Assembly (NCBI GenBank): GCA_907163345.1
Contig: CAJQUN010000023.1
Coordinates: forward strand, 8,538,579-8,602,578
Source of the DNA: Haberlea rhodopensis
Lineage: Eukaryota > Streptophyta > Magnoliopsida > Lamiales > Gesneriaceae
DNA: 64,000 bases
Direction of reading: 5' to 3'
The position numbers were made by a program, and so were the translations under genes. The notes under the pieces are model-generated. The model was not told where the DNA came from. It did not search any database and saw nothing but the letters and a program-made list of their open reading frames with translations. Positions 20,234 to 32,198 of the stretch are shown here, piece after piece (positions within the stretch are counted from its first letter, which is position 1; every line of letters starts with the position of its first letter).

Positions 20234-21797
20234 TGACCGCTTTATTTTTAAACAAAAGATATTTCAAAGAATGGTGTGAAGCGATTCTACCGCAAGTGCA
20301 CGGTTGTCAAGTTTTAGTATCGTGAAAATTAAGTACGGGTTGTCGAATCCACAGGGACTAATGTATAAGTACCAAATAAGATTAATAAAATTATATTTAG
20401 CCTACGATAAAAGAAGTTTGATTAACTAAAGCTAAATTAAACTAAAGAATAAAGATTAAACTAGAAATAATGAAAAGAATGGTTCCGGAAATGCCAAGGT
20501 AAGTTACTCGAGAAAATTACCGAGCTCGTCATTCAATTATGTTATCTCTAATGATTCAATGGAATTCTCAAATTATCAACCAATTGATTTTAAGGGTGAA
20601 CGGTTTTCGATATTATTCGATACACTCTCTCGAGCTGTAACGAAACTAACAATAAATTAGAACAAGTCACTCTCGTGCACCTATTTACTAATTCAAAGTT
20701 GCATATATTATCAAAACCTTATAACTCTAAATCTCTCGATTCCAAGTTCTCACATATGCGATATCATCGCTCGATCTCAATCGTGACATACATCATAAAT
20801 TAATGGAGCGTGTTACAACGTTATCTCTCGATCTTGGCTGTAACCCTCAAATTCAATCAAAGCTAGCTAGACTTTGATTTACACATGCAATTAATTTATG
20901 AACAATAACAATCAATGCACTCAAATACCAATGAATAAATAATCAAACACAACGAAACTAAAACTCAATAATATAAACAAAATTTAATTCAAATCAAATA
21001 CATAAGAGTTTTATTGTCTCTCGACCTCTAAAACATCAAATGAAATTGAAAATCAAATAAATTAAAGTTCAGAAATACGATAAACGGTGGATGAATCCGT
21101 GCGTTGCACCGTGATTTCTTCTCTTGTTCCTTCCTTGCACTCCGGAATAGATTGGCTCGACCTTGGACGAAGAACGGGGATTGGATCTCCTTTTTCAGCG
21201 TTGGGCGGCGGCTCGGGCGGCTCTCCTTGCCCTAAAACTCGTCTGAAATGGTCTGATATGGTGTGTTTTTGTCTGTGGAAGAGATCCCCTCTTAAAAGCC
21301 CTCCAAAATCACGATAAAAAAGGAAAATAAAATCTTCAGGATTTCGCGTCTCGATCGATCGAGAATTGCTACCGATCGATCGGTGCACTGTTCATGCCAG
21401 CTTTTGAAACTCACTGTCTCGCTCGATCGATCAAGAATTTCCACCGATCGATCGAGAATTTGAAAAAATCAGCTCCGAAGTTACTGCCTCGCTCGATCGA
21501 TCGAGATTTCCACCGATCGATCGAGCCTTCAAAAATTCCGATTCTCACTTTCTGCCTGACTCGATCGATCGAGAGTAAATCTCGATCGATCGAGATTCCG
21601 AAAATTTCATTTCCTAAATTTCAGTTCTTTTTCGCCTCGACTTCGCCCGTTATCTTCATATTGGCTCATTTCTTCCACTTCCGATCTATTTTCCTGAAAC
21701 AAACGAATAGACACCACAAAGCATAATATCATCCAGGAAAAAGAACGGAAAGTAGGGAGAATTTACAGTTAAAAACACTCAAAATCTAAGCCTAATA
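20234..21797 (-). repeat. Athila-1 5' LTR
   Basis: 1,564 bp, near-identical to 13805-15358. Its outer end reads TATTAGGC instead of TGATAGGG, so the terminal dinucleotide has mutated. The palindrome cluster is retained at 21351-21593. Confidence 0.9.
21351..21593. repeat. Cluster of CGATCGATCG palindromes, Athila-1 5' LTR
   Basis: The same eight paired sites as in the other LTR, one with a C-to-A type change (TCGATCGATCAA near 21424-21435). Confidence 0.95.
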
Positions 21798-22318
21798 GTG
21801 ATATTGGTATGCTCACCCCGTGCGGGGCCTGTCTCTGTTGGGGCAGGTGAAATAGGTACAACGGTAGCTCTGGAGCTGTGATCGAGCTATGGATTGGAGG
21901 TGATTCCAGGATCGAGGCACCGGAGCTCATGTGGAACTGGATATTGTGTATGCCCTTTTTATACATTACGTACACATAGGTTTATTCGATGCTCGTGTGT
22001 GAGCAATAATTATGTGTATATGGGTTGTATAAAAAGGCATGGACCTTACTCCTTTCATTCATATGTGTGAGCAATTAACTAGGGAATTGCTAGATGAATT
22101 GAGATTGTGATTAGTGTATTACATGGGTGCATAGTGTATTAAATGGTCTTAATCTAGGGAATCGGATTTGGCATGGAATGGAATAAATGAAGCAAGAAAT
22201 TTTTATAGGTGGTATGGTGTACCATGTTTACATATAGTTTCCCCTTTACACGTGATTGTATGCACCAAATGCATGGCTTAATGCACTAATTGGGGGTTAA
22301 GGGCACGGGGGCCTTACA

Positions 22319-22424
22319 TTAGTAGTATCAGAGCAGTGGTTGCTCTTTGGGGCTGTTAAGGGCCTAGGAACTTGTTGATAGGAATTGGTAGCACATATTT
22401 ATACATGATGGTATTAGTGTTGTG
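22319..22424 (+). promoter_or_regulatory. LARD-1 PBS and start of leader
   Basis: TAGTATCAGAGC at 22323-22334 is the iMet PBS with one mismatch (TGG to TAG). The following sequence aligns with the LARD-2 leader (reverse of 28500-28600). The leader is split at 22424/31401 by LARD-2; target copies TTGTG and TAGTG differ by one base. Confidence 0.8.
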
Positions 22425-23384
22425 TGTAAGGACCCCAAGCCCTTAACCCTTGATTAGTGTATTAACCACTATGTGTGGTACATGCTTTCTATAAAAAGTC
22501 AATCGGGAAGCTCAGATGATACTTTACCATTGAATGTCAATTACAAAACTTCCTTTAATACTCAATGTTGTAAGATCATCATCCTAACAATAAAAGACTC
22601 ATATGATTGCCCTTTACCAACCTCTTGGTGCCATTTTTCACATTGTGAACTTTTATAAAAATTTGGGCAGAGTCTCCCCATAAATAGAGCTATCCCAAAA
22701 AAAAAGAGCACAGCACATAACATAATTCCCGGCCAGGGAACACATAATACTCATCAGAAAGCAGTAATACAAGTAAATTCCCAGCCAGGGAAGACACCAC
22801 ACATATGACGACAAAAGTGGGTTTCAACACCCACATAATACACCAATGACTCTCTTAACATTTAGCAATTCTACCTCTAATTGCATGCAACATAGAATGA
22901 AAGAGAGAAAGGCTCATGCCTTTACATACAACCCATATACAAGTATAATCGTGCTCACATGCGAGCATCATGAATATGTATAAAATCATCATGGGTATAT
23001 AGGTACTCTATACGATACCGTGCTCCATCAAGCCCTGGTACCACGATCCTGGGAGTACATCCAATCAACAGCTCGAGCTCATCTCCAAAGCCATCGATGT
23101 ACCTGTTCACCTGCCCCAACAGAGACAGCCCCCAACGGGGTGAGCATACCAATTCCACAATTTCATAATCATAATGACATAGTACATAATTTACAAAAAT
23201 GTAAATATTGTGGAACATATGTGATACTTCCTGGATGGTATCATCCTCATCATAGCGTACCCCTGTAATAACCCTGTTCTCAAAACAGATAAATCATCAA
23301 ATCCTGAATATGCAGTTAATCATCACATTGGTTAACCCTAGCCAGTTTCAAATTAGCAACCTTTCATAACATCTTACTTTATCT

Positions 23385-23640
23385 AGCAATGATTAGCAAC
23401 ATTTCATAACATCATTTCATAACATCGTTTCATAACATCTTTTCATAACATCGTTTCATAACATCTTTTCATAACATCGTTTCATAACATCTTTTCATAA
23501 CATCGTTTCATAACATCTTACTTAATCTAGCAATGATTAGCAACATTTCATAACATCATTTCATAACATCGTTTCATAACATCTTTTCATAACATCATTT
23601 CATAACATCTTTTCATAACATCTTACTTAATCTAGCAATT
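23385..23640. repeat. TTTCATAACATC tandem array in LARD-2 LTR
   Basis: About 13-bp units of the form (A/C/G)TTTCATAACATC repeat, with a larger period marked by TAGCAATGATTAGCAAC. The partner LTR has the same array (29567-29795) shorter by one 26-bp double unit. Confidence 0.95.
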
Positions 23641-24909
23641 ATCATAATTCTAGATATCATGTTGGTATTTCCTTAACTTCCGATACTGGTTAATCACTTC
23701 TCTGATTAACTACGTCTCTGTTCCTATTATTACCAATAGGGAATAAAATACAGATATCCTAGATATCTAATCAAATACCACATTTTCATTTCTTACTTCA
23801 AGGTAACGTCATACTATGGGTGTTTGCTCCGTAGCAACCACACCTCATCATTGGCTCGCTTCATAGCGGCACTGAGCATTCCACCATGTGAAACAACATA
23901 TCGTAACCAAGTCCCGATACCATCATAGCAAAGCATTTCGTGTATTTTAGATCATGCATCATACTTGTAAAACATCATTTAAACTATGCTCGTACGCTAA
24001 ACGTACCTTAAATCCTCGAAGTCCGAGCCAAACCTTGCTCGAGTTCCATGCCCCGAGGAACGATGTGCTAAAACGATAAATAATTCACAATTATTTACGA
24101 ACATGTAACCCATGCTCAAGCACATCCATAACCCTCAAAATATCGTCAACACACGACAATTAACCTTTAAAAAAGACCCGGGGCAGGGTACATGCAGGGA
24201 GGGAAAACGAATGCGATATATCGAAAAATTGCCCAAGAACACCTTCAATAATTCGAACCTTAGCATCACAATTTGAACCCAACCAAGCATCATAAATTAT
24301 CTAAAACATGTAATGAACGATCCCTAACATGAATCATCAACCCATAGCCAAAATCCCCAAATTCGAAATCATACCCTCACCAAATTAGGGCAAATTCGAA
24401 CCATAACATCTTAATTCGATCCCACTTAAGCATCATAATTCATTTAAACATGAATAAATCGAATCCTAACAAGCATTATCATCCTCATGCCAAAAATCCC
24501 CAAAATCGAATTCCAAGCCCTAAAATTCGAACATAATTTCGAACCAAAAATCACAATTAGGCAGGGAAGAACATCACAAACATGGAAAAAGGGGTAAGGA
24601 ACGTTACCCAAACGAAATCGGAAGAAAAACGACCAAAATCCGATGAACCCTAGAAATTGGGGATCGCCGCTCTTTCTCAAAATTCGACTTCAAATCGCGA
24701 TGAAACTTTCAATTGCCGGAGGGGAAATGAGCGCCTGGACGAGACGAAGCCGTGGGTAGGTCGGACGCGCCGATCGGCGGCGGGACGGCGGCGGCCGAAG
24801 CGCTTTTGCGCGCGGGCAGGGGCTGGCAGACGGGAAAGGGTCGCGGGAGAGGAGAGAGGAAATGAAGGGGTTGAAATGAAATTTCCTTTAAGATTTTGGG
24901 TTCAATTGG

Positions 24910-24918
24910 TATTTATAG
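24910..24918 (-). promoter_or_regulatory. TATA box, LARD-2 3' LTR
   Basis: Minus-strand CTATAAATA in the context TTTTGCTATAAATACCAATTG, equivalent in context to the LARD-1 and LARD-3 TATA boxes. The matching site in the 5' LTR is at 31065-31073. Confidence 0.55.
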
Positions 24919-26919
24919 CAAAAATACCCCGAAAAATTAATAGCCCCACAAATACATCATGATTCCTTAAAAATCATCTGTTTTCAAAAACTCTCTCTCT
25001 AACTCCAAAACCCCCTACCGGTGCTCACACAGTACCCGAGATTCCGAGACACATCAAAAACCCAACTCTTAGGTTTTACACCGTAATGTGAATACAATCT
25101 CAACCTCTGGATCCAACGATCCCAACTACCCAAATAAACGAGCCCAGAAGGCCCAATACCTCGATTAAACCCACATTGCCACGTAAAACCACTTTAGGGA
25201 TTATTATTACTCCGGGCTTAACATCTATAATCCCTGGTCATCACAATATTCCCCACTAAAAGAATTTCGTCCTCGAAATTAGCACTGGTGTATCGCGTCA
25301 CACCCGGGCTACACAACAACATGAAGCCACAACCTCGATTCTTAACCATAACAGAATCGTATTAATAAACGTGAGGATACTTACTTCTCTTCAAACTCTG
25401 AAACAGAGCGACATACCAAAACCAACATATCACCTAAGAGGCAAAACGTACCTCGATGCGGGTCATCCCAAAAGTCAGCCTCTCATGACTGCAAAACAAC
25501 CAATACTTACGGCTGTAGACCGGACAGTCATCCTTAGTTCTAATACAACTATTAAGAACGCATCCTGACTTACACCTCAACCGTGAGAACGTTGACCTCG
25601 TGTCAAACTCTGGAGTGGAATAGACTTCCAAATCCATCATAACGTCAAAGAGCGTCAGCACAGCCCAACGCTAATAATCCAAAAGCAGTTAGTCAACTGA
25701 AACTGTAAGGATTCGAATCGCTCCTGATTCCATCGTAGATTTCATTCCTTGACATCTCTTATCATGACTCACGATGTCCAACATACATCGTTACGAGGGA
25801 AACACTAGTATTCCACGGTGTACACATAACAAACCTGGTTTCCACTTTCAAACCTCCTCTATCGAAGGAGCAGTCGCATCATTGCAACTCAAATACATGG
25901 ATTCTCAGATCGAATCAACGACGACTTGACGACTCTCGTTGGTACTTCACATCATGAGCTGTCCCAGACAAGTCTCCCCAAGATTAAACATAAACATATA
26001 TACGTTTCAGTGAGGCATACTCAACCTCAACTTCAAATGACGTGGTGACTACCAGAGTCCACCACAATCCACCTCGTATCACCTTACGATTTGCCAAACT
26101 TGGTTCCAACGAGCAGTATAACGGCTCTAGCAAGCCCATCATGGTGCTGCACACACGCGGCAGACAAACTAGTCGCTGCCTCACTAGGTTCACCTCAAAC
26201 CTACCAATCAGATGGACGCTTCCGCACGGCATACCATACCATGGGAAGAAAATCAATAGAGTAGTGGGTCTTTACCCAACATTCCTCCAATGCTGATATA
26301 CCCTGGACACTCCAATGTCCCCATGTACTTAACATAACCTGATCCTACTCCCTTAGGACCCATCTTACATCCTCATGGGTGGTGTGACCATGTCTACCAC
26401 ATGTCATATCAATAGAAAGCGAGTAATTCCTCCACGATTACTCCTATCGTCAAAAACATGGCCAAAAAGCCAATCCAACGAGCATACCTCAAGGGTATCA
26501 CCACTCGTAATATGATTACCCCAAACATAAGCTGCGGTACAATCACATGTACAGCGCATCCATCCATTCCTCGAGCAACCCGCTCGGTATAAGGGTCACG
26601 TCAATCGGTGACGCACACACCTCCTTGTGCCCGACACTGGCACCCAAGGCATACAACTGAAAACGTATGCTCAACGCATTGTTCATCGTAACGATGATGC
26701 ATGTCTAATAAGACATCTCCTACACCATCGTCAACGTCATCCTGTGACGACACATGCCAACTCATGGCATCTAAGACATTGTCAACTAGTGACGATACAT
26801 GTACATCAGCGTATGTCATCCACTATCATGCTAGTAAGTTAGGCATAATAAAACATTTATATCAATGCATGCCAGCTACAATAAAGCTAATAAAATAGCA
26901 ATATCTCATACCTCATCGC

Positions 26920-27365
26920 TAACAATATAGCGGCATACCTGTCTCCGTCGCTCAATAATAGTACGAAAACAGCACCCATCGCTCGAAGGCGGCCAAATCC
27001 TGTGCTGAGTACATAGCGGCATAATCCCTCGCTATAGAATCGACGGCATGACACCTCGTCATATAATAAGTGGCATGAAACCTCGCTATACACCTGAGCA
27101 TGAATCATCGTCCACATAATAGCGGAAAGAGGCATCGCTATCAATACCCGGCGGTATAACCCATCGCCAATCAATATAGCGGAATGAGGCATCGCTATCA
27201 TACATCTGGCGGAAAGAACCATCGCCAATCAATATAGCGGAATGAGGCATCACTATCATACATCTGGCGGAATAAACCATCGCCAATCAATATAGCGGAA
27301 TGGGGCATCGCTATCATACATCTGGCGGAAAGAATCATCGCCAATCATCATAAAAGAATGAGTCA
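26920..27365 (-). repeat. ~59-bp mini-hairpin tandem array, LARD-2
   Basis: On the minus strand units alternate GCGATGGTTCTTTCCGCC and GCGATGCCTCATTCCGCT, separated by ~11 bp. The best modules fold as GCGATG-loop-CAT-NC-CGC. Homologous to the LARD-1 array at 32199-32660. Confidence 0.85.
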
Positions 27366-27386
27366 TCGTAAATCCACATAATAATA

Positions 27387-27790
27387 TCGTATGGCCTCTT
27401 ACCATATGGGGCACCTTACCCCGTGGCACCTTACCACAATAATATCGCATGGCTACTTACCATGTGGGGCATCTTACCCCGTGGCATCTTACCACAATAA
27501 CATCGCATGGCCTCTTACCATGTGGGGCATCTTACCCCGTGGCGTCTTACCACAATAACATCGCATGGCCTCTTACCATGTGGGGCATCTTACCCCGTGG
27601 CATCTTACCACAATAACATCGCATGGCCTCTTACCATGTGGGGCATCTTACCCCGTGGCATCTTACCACAATAACATCGCATGGCCTCTTACCATGTGGG
27701 GCATCTTACCCCGTGGCATCTTACCACAATAACATCGCATGGCCTCTTACCATGTGGGGCATCTTACCCCGTGGCATCTTACCACAATAA
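27387..27790. repeat. 58-bp tandem repeat, about seven copies, LARD-2
   Basis: Each unit contains CATGGCCTCTTACCATGTG, GGGCATCTTACCCC and GTGGCATCTTACCACAATAA. The last four or five copies are identical or nearly so, the first is the most diverged. GGGGCATCTTACCCC can fold as a 4-bp stem. There are no spacers. Confidence 0.97.
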
Positions 27791-28135
27791 CATCATGTAA
27801 GCATCATCATATAAACATCGTGTAATCATCATCATAAAAACATCGTATAAGCATCATCATATAAACGTCATATAAACATCATCATTATAAATTTATTCCT
27901 CATAATCATCATCATAAACATCATATCATCTTTACTTATTATAAACATCATCATAAACTTACTTATCATTATCATCATCATGATCATCATATTAACATCA
28001 TCATTACTTATCATAGTCGTCATCGTAAACGTCATATCATCTTCATTTATCATAACATCATCATCATAAACTTATTTATAATAACATCATCGTAAACATC
28101 TTGTCATCTTTATTCATCATAGACATCATCATTTC
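27790..28135. repeat. Degenerate ATCATCATAAAC low-complexity tract, LARD-2
   Basis: Irregular (CAT)n/(ATAAACATC)n sequence. Apparent Met/Ile-rich frames on the minus strand are compositional artefacts. Confidence 0.9.
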
Positions 28136-28606
28136 ATCGTGAATACTCATGCAATAAAAGCACAGTTGTAGTATAAGGATGTGTGTTACCGTCCGATGCC
28201 CGTACGCCTCTTACGTACTTTCCTTGCTTGAACATTACATGAACAAACGTATTAGTATATTCAATAATAATTGAGACCATACCGAAGTATTCCACTGTCG
28301 GTTGTCTACCCAGTCTGTCCTCAGACAATACATCATATCTTTCTTTTCCCTGATTTTCTTCCAAAATCAGATTCCTTGGCACGTAGCATATAGAGTGTTA
28401 GACATCACTATTAATGCCATCCTATCGTGTTCCACACGATTCCTGCAACCACAATGGTTAGCAATACTACTTTTCATATCATAAAAGCACATAAACAATT
28501 AGTCATGTCGTATAACATTAATGCCATCATGCATAAATATGTGCTATCAATAACTTCCTAGGCCCTCAACAGCCCCAATGAGCAACCACTGCTCTGATAC
28601 CACTAA

Positions 28607-31400
28607 TGTAAGGACCCCAAGCCCTTAACCCTTGATTAGTGTATTAACCACTATGTGTGGTACATGCTTTCTATAAAAAGTCAATCGGGAAGCTCAGATG
28701 ATACTTTACCATTGAATGTCAATTACAAAACTTCCTTTAATACTCAATGTTGTAAGATCATCATCCTAACAATAAAAGACTCATATGATTGCCCTTTACC
28801 AACCTCTTGGTGCCATTTTTCACATTGTGAACTTTTATAAAAATTTGGGCAGAGTCTCCCCATAAATAGAGCTATCCCAAAAAAAAAGAGCACAGCACAT
28901 AACATAATTCCCGGCCAGGGAACACATAATACTCATCAGAAAGCAGTAATACAAGTAAATTCCCAGCCAGGGAAGACACCACACATATGACGACAAAAGT
29001 GGGTTTCAACACCCACATAATACACCAATGACTCTCTTAACATTTAGCAATTCTACCTCTAATTGCATGCAACATAGAATGAAAGAGAGAAAGGCTCATG
29101 CCTTTACATACAACCCATATACAAGTATAATCGTGCTCACATGCGAGCATCATGAATATGTATAAAATCATCATGGGTATATAGGTACTCTATACGATAC
29201 CGTGCTCCATCAAGCCCTGGTACCACGATCCTGGGAGTACATCCAATCAACAGCTCGAGCTCATCTCCAAAGCCATCGATGTACCTGTTCACCTGCCCCA
29301 ACAGAGACATCCCCCAACGGGGTGAGCATACCAATTCCACAATTTCATAATCATAATGACATAGTACATAATTTACAAAAATGTAAATATTGTGGAACAT
29401 ATGTGATACTTCCTGGATGGTATCATCCTCATCATAGCGTACCCCTGTAATAACCCTGTTCTCAAAACAGATAAATCATCAAATCCTGAATATGCAGTTA
29501 ATCATCACATTGGTTAACCCTAGCCAGTTTCAAATTAGCAACCTTTCATAACATCTTACTTTATCTAGCAATGATTAGCAACATTTCATAACATCATTTC
29601 ATAACATCGTTTCATAACATCTTTTCATAACATCGTTTCATAACATCTTTTCATAACATCGTTTCATAACATCTTACTTAATCTAGCAATGATTAGCAAC
29701 ATTTCATAACATCATTTCATAACATCGTTTCATAACATCTTTTCATAACATCATTTCATAACATCTTTTCATAACATCTTACTTAATCTAGCAATTATCA
29801 TAATTCTAGATATCATGTTGGTATTTCCTTAACTTCCGATACTGGTTAATCACTTCTCTGATTAACTACGTCTCTGTTCCTATTATTACCAATAGGGAAT
29901 AAAATACAGATATCCTAGATATCTAATCAAATACCACATTTTCATTTCTTACTTCAAGGTAACGTCATACTATGGGTGTTTGCTCCGTAGCAACCACACC
30001 TCATCATTGGCTCGCTTCATAGCGGCACTGAGCATTCCACCATGTGAAACAACATATCGTAACCAAGTCCCGATACCATCATAGCAAAGCATTTCGTGTA
30101 TTTTAGATCATGCATCATACTTGTAAAACATCATTTAAACTATGCTCGTACGCTAAACGTACCTTAAATCCTCGAAGTCCGAGCCAAACCTTGCTCGAGT
30201 TCCATGCCCCGAGGAACGATGTGCTAAAACGATAAATAATTCACAATTATTTACGAACATGTAACCCATGCTCAAGCACATCCATAACCCTCAAAATATC
30301 GTCAACACACGACAATTAACCTTTAAAAAAGACCCGGGGCAGGGTACATGCAGGGAGGGAAAACGAATGCGATATATCGAAAAATTGCCCAAGAACACCT
30401 TCAATAATTCGAACCTTAGCATCACAATTTGAACCCAACCAAGCATCATAAATTATCTAAAACATGTAATGAACGATCCCTAACATGAATCATCAACCCA
30501 TAGCCAAAATCCCCAAATTCGAAATCAAACCCTCACCAAATTAGGGCAAATTCGAACCATAACATCTTAATTCGATCCCACTTAAGCATCATAATTCATT
30601 TAAACATGAATAAATCGAATCCTAACAAGCATTATCATCCTCATGCCAAAAATCCCAAAATCGAATTCCAAGCCCTAAAATTCGAACATAATTTCGAACC
30701 AAAAATCACAATTAGGCAGGGAAGAACATCACAAACATGGAAAAAGGGGTAAGGAACGTTACCCAAACGAAATCGGAAGAAAAACGACCAAAATCCGATG
30801 AACCCTATAAATTGGGGATCGCCGCTCTTTCTCAAAATTCGACTTCAAATCGCGATGAAATTTTCAATTGCCGGAGGGGAAATGAGCGCCTGGACGAGAC
30901 GAAGCCGTGGGTAGGTCGGACGCGCCGATCGGCGGCGGGACGGCGGCGGCCGAAGCGCTTTTGCGCGCGGGCAGGGGCTGGCAGACGGGAAAGGGTCGCG
31001 GGAGAGGAGAGAGGAAATGAAGGGGTTGAAATGAAATTTCCTTTAAGATTTTGGGTTCAATTGGTATTTATAGCAAAAATACCCCGAAAAATTAATAGCC
31101 CCACAAATACATCATGATTCCTTAAAAATCATCTGTTTTCAAAAACTCTCTCTCTAACTCCAAAACCCCCTACCGGTGCTCACACAGCACCCGAGATTCC
31201 GAGACACATCAAAAACCCAACTCTTAGGTTTTACACCATAATGTGAATACAATCTCAACCTCTGGATCCAACGATCCCAACTACCCAAATAAACGAGCCC
31301 AGAAGGCCCAATACCTCGATTAAACCCACATTGCCACGTAAAACCACTTTAGGGATTATTAATACTCCGGGCTTAACATCTATAATCCCTGGTCATCACA
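28607..31400 (-). repeat. LARD-2 5' LTR
   Basis: 2,794 bp, bounded by the PBS at 28591-28602 and by the resumption of LARD-1 leader sequence at 31401. TATA box at 31065-31073 (minus). Confidence 0.92.
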
Positions 31401-31699
31401 TAGTGTGACACAACTAATTGCTTATGTGCTTTTACGATATGGAAAGTGGTATTACTGATCATTGTGGTTGCAGGAATCGTGTAGAATACGATGCGATGAC
31501 ATTAATGGTAATGTCTGGCACTCCATGTATTATGTGCTAAGGGATCTGATTTTGTAGGAAAATCAGGAAATGGGAAATGTGATATGCTGTCTAAGGACAG
31601 GGATGGTTGACAACAGACAGTGGGATATTGTGGTATGATTTCAATTGTTATTGAATATGCAATGGGTTACTATTAGCATCCTATTACGGGTATATCATC

Positions 31700-32040
31700 A
31701 GCGATGGATCATAATATTTGCCGCTGTCATGTCGAAGCGATGTACATGCAGCTGTCATTGTCGAAGCAAGGGATATTATTGAGCCGCCGATATGACGTAG
31801 TAGGATTTGTGAACTGTTGTGTTAACCTTGATGTAGGTATATAGAGCTAGTGGAAGATTCCGGTGGTTGTTATATTCGAGCGAGGGAGGTACTTGCCGCT
31901 GTCATATGAAGCGATGGTAATATGATATTTGCCGTTGTCATGTCGAAGCGATGTACATGCCGTTGTCATTATCGAAGCGAGGGATATCATATGATGCCGC
32001 TATATGTCGAAGCGAGGGTTCCTAAAATTCCGCTGTTATA
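31700..32040 (+). repeat. CCGCT...AGCG hairpin array, LARD-1
   Basis: Repeated modules such as GCCGCTGTCATGTCGAAGCG and GCCGCTATATGTCGAAGCGA have CGCT/AGCG arms around a 10-12 nt loop, interspersed with GATGTACATG and GGGATATTAT segments. The same module occurs in the Tekay-like-2 LTR (39070-39260). Confidence 0.8.
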
Positions 32041-32198
32041 ACAAGATCGGAACAGCCACATTATCGATATTTGAGCGACGCGATCGGGAACAAAGTGCTG
32101 CATGTAATGTGAGCCACCTCTTGGGTCCGAAAGGAACAAAGTGCTACATGCATGTGAGTACCTCTTGAGTCCTTGATCTGTTCTGCTGATTGAGTTGG

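Larger units (their letters stand above)
13805..21797 (-). mobile_element. Athila-1: non-autonomous Athila-type gypsy element (Gag plus PF20167-like ORF, no Pol)
   Basis: Length is 7,993 bp with LTRs at 13805-15358 and 20234-21797, flanked by GTGGT and GTGAT, a 5-bp duplication with one mismatch. In the element's own (minus) direction: 5' LTR, tRNA-Asp-type PBS, gag, a short palindrome-bearing region, a second ORF, an internal polypurine tract, a 1.3-kb conserved non-coding block, a terminal polypurine tract and the 3' LTR. Protease, RT, RNase H and integrase are absent. LTRs differ at roughly 20 sites (about 1-1.5%), so insertion is fairly recent and younger than its LARD-1 host. Confidence 0.9.
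11966..22318 (+). repeat. LARD-1 5' LTR (interrupted by Athila-1)
   Basis: The LTR occupies 11966-13804 and 21803-22318, total about 2,355 bp. It aligns throughout with 35397-37769. At the interruption the intact copy reads ...GGTTTGGTGGTATTGGTATGC, which places the Athila-1 insertion after GTGGT. Confidence 0.88.
22425..25245 (-). repeat. LARD-2 3' LTR
   Basis: Matches 28607-31400 at a fixed offset of 6,182 bp as far as the repeat at 23385-23640. A TATA box (CTATAAATA on the minus strand) is at 24910-24918. The region 24720-24860 is GC-rich (CGGCGGGACGGCGGCGGCC). Unlike LARD-1 and LARD-3 this LTR has no CGATCGATCG cluster. Confidence 0.92.
25246..28606 (-). other. LARD-2 internal region, non-coding
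   Basis: At 25246-25290 the minus strand reads TTCGAGGACGAAATTCTTTTAGTGGGGAATAT, holding the polypurine tract next to the LTR. The FEDEI-like frame here resembles the end of chromovirus pol. From 25290 to 26880 the sequence aligns in blocks with LARD-1 (33100-35390) and LARD-3 (46380-48600), for example GTAGTGGG near 26265 and CTGCGGTAC near 26532. Three repeat arrays follow, then the leader. The PBS is at 28591-28602 (minus TGGTATCAGAGC). No protein family is recognisable. Confidence 0.8.
22425..31400 (-). mobile_element. LARD-2: young non-autonomous gypsy-type element without coding capacity
   Basis: 8,976 bp. LTRs are 22425-25245 (2,821 bp) and 28607-31400 (2,794 bp). By eye they differ by about eight substitutions, one single-base indel and one 26-bp repeat-unit difference. 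In the element's direction the LTR starts TGTGATGACCAGGG and ends GGTCCTTACA, next to a perfect iMet PBS. The internal region is 3.36 kb and carries no gag or pol, only repeats and sequence conserved with LARD-1 and LARD-3. LTR near-identity implies very recent movement, so the trans-acting machinery was active recently. Confidence 0.92.

Noticed and set aside
24657..24962. Arg/Gly-rich 101-aa frame in the GC-rich part of the LARD-2 LTR (also 30737-31117)
   Set aside because: Low-complexity GC-rich leader sequence just downstream of the TATA box; the ATG context and frame are not preserved in LARD-1 or LARD-3.
26601..27450. Met/Ala/Tyr-rich repeated frames (ARCMIAMPHSAIL type)
   Set aside because: They are translations of the mini-hairpin tandem array; repeat periodicity makes the frames look open.
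27387..27790. Regular repeats resembling a CRISPR array
   Set aside because: Units are head-to-tail with no unique spacers, lie inside a plant retrotransposon, and no cas-like gene is present.
22425..31400. Tandem duplication of a host gene (identical 61-, 82- and 87-aa frames 6,182 bp apart)
   Set aside because: The repeated frames lie in the two LTRs of LARD-2, bounded by PBS, polypurine tract and target duplication. They have no codon structure or domain.
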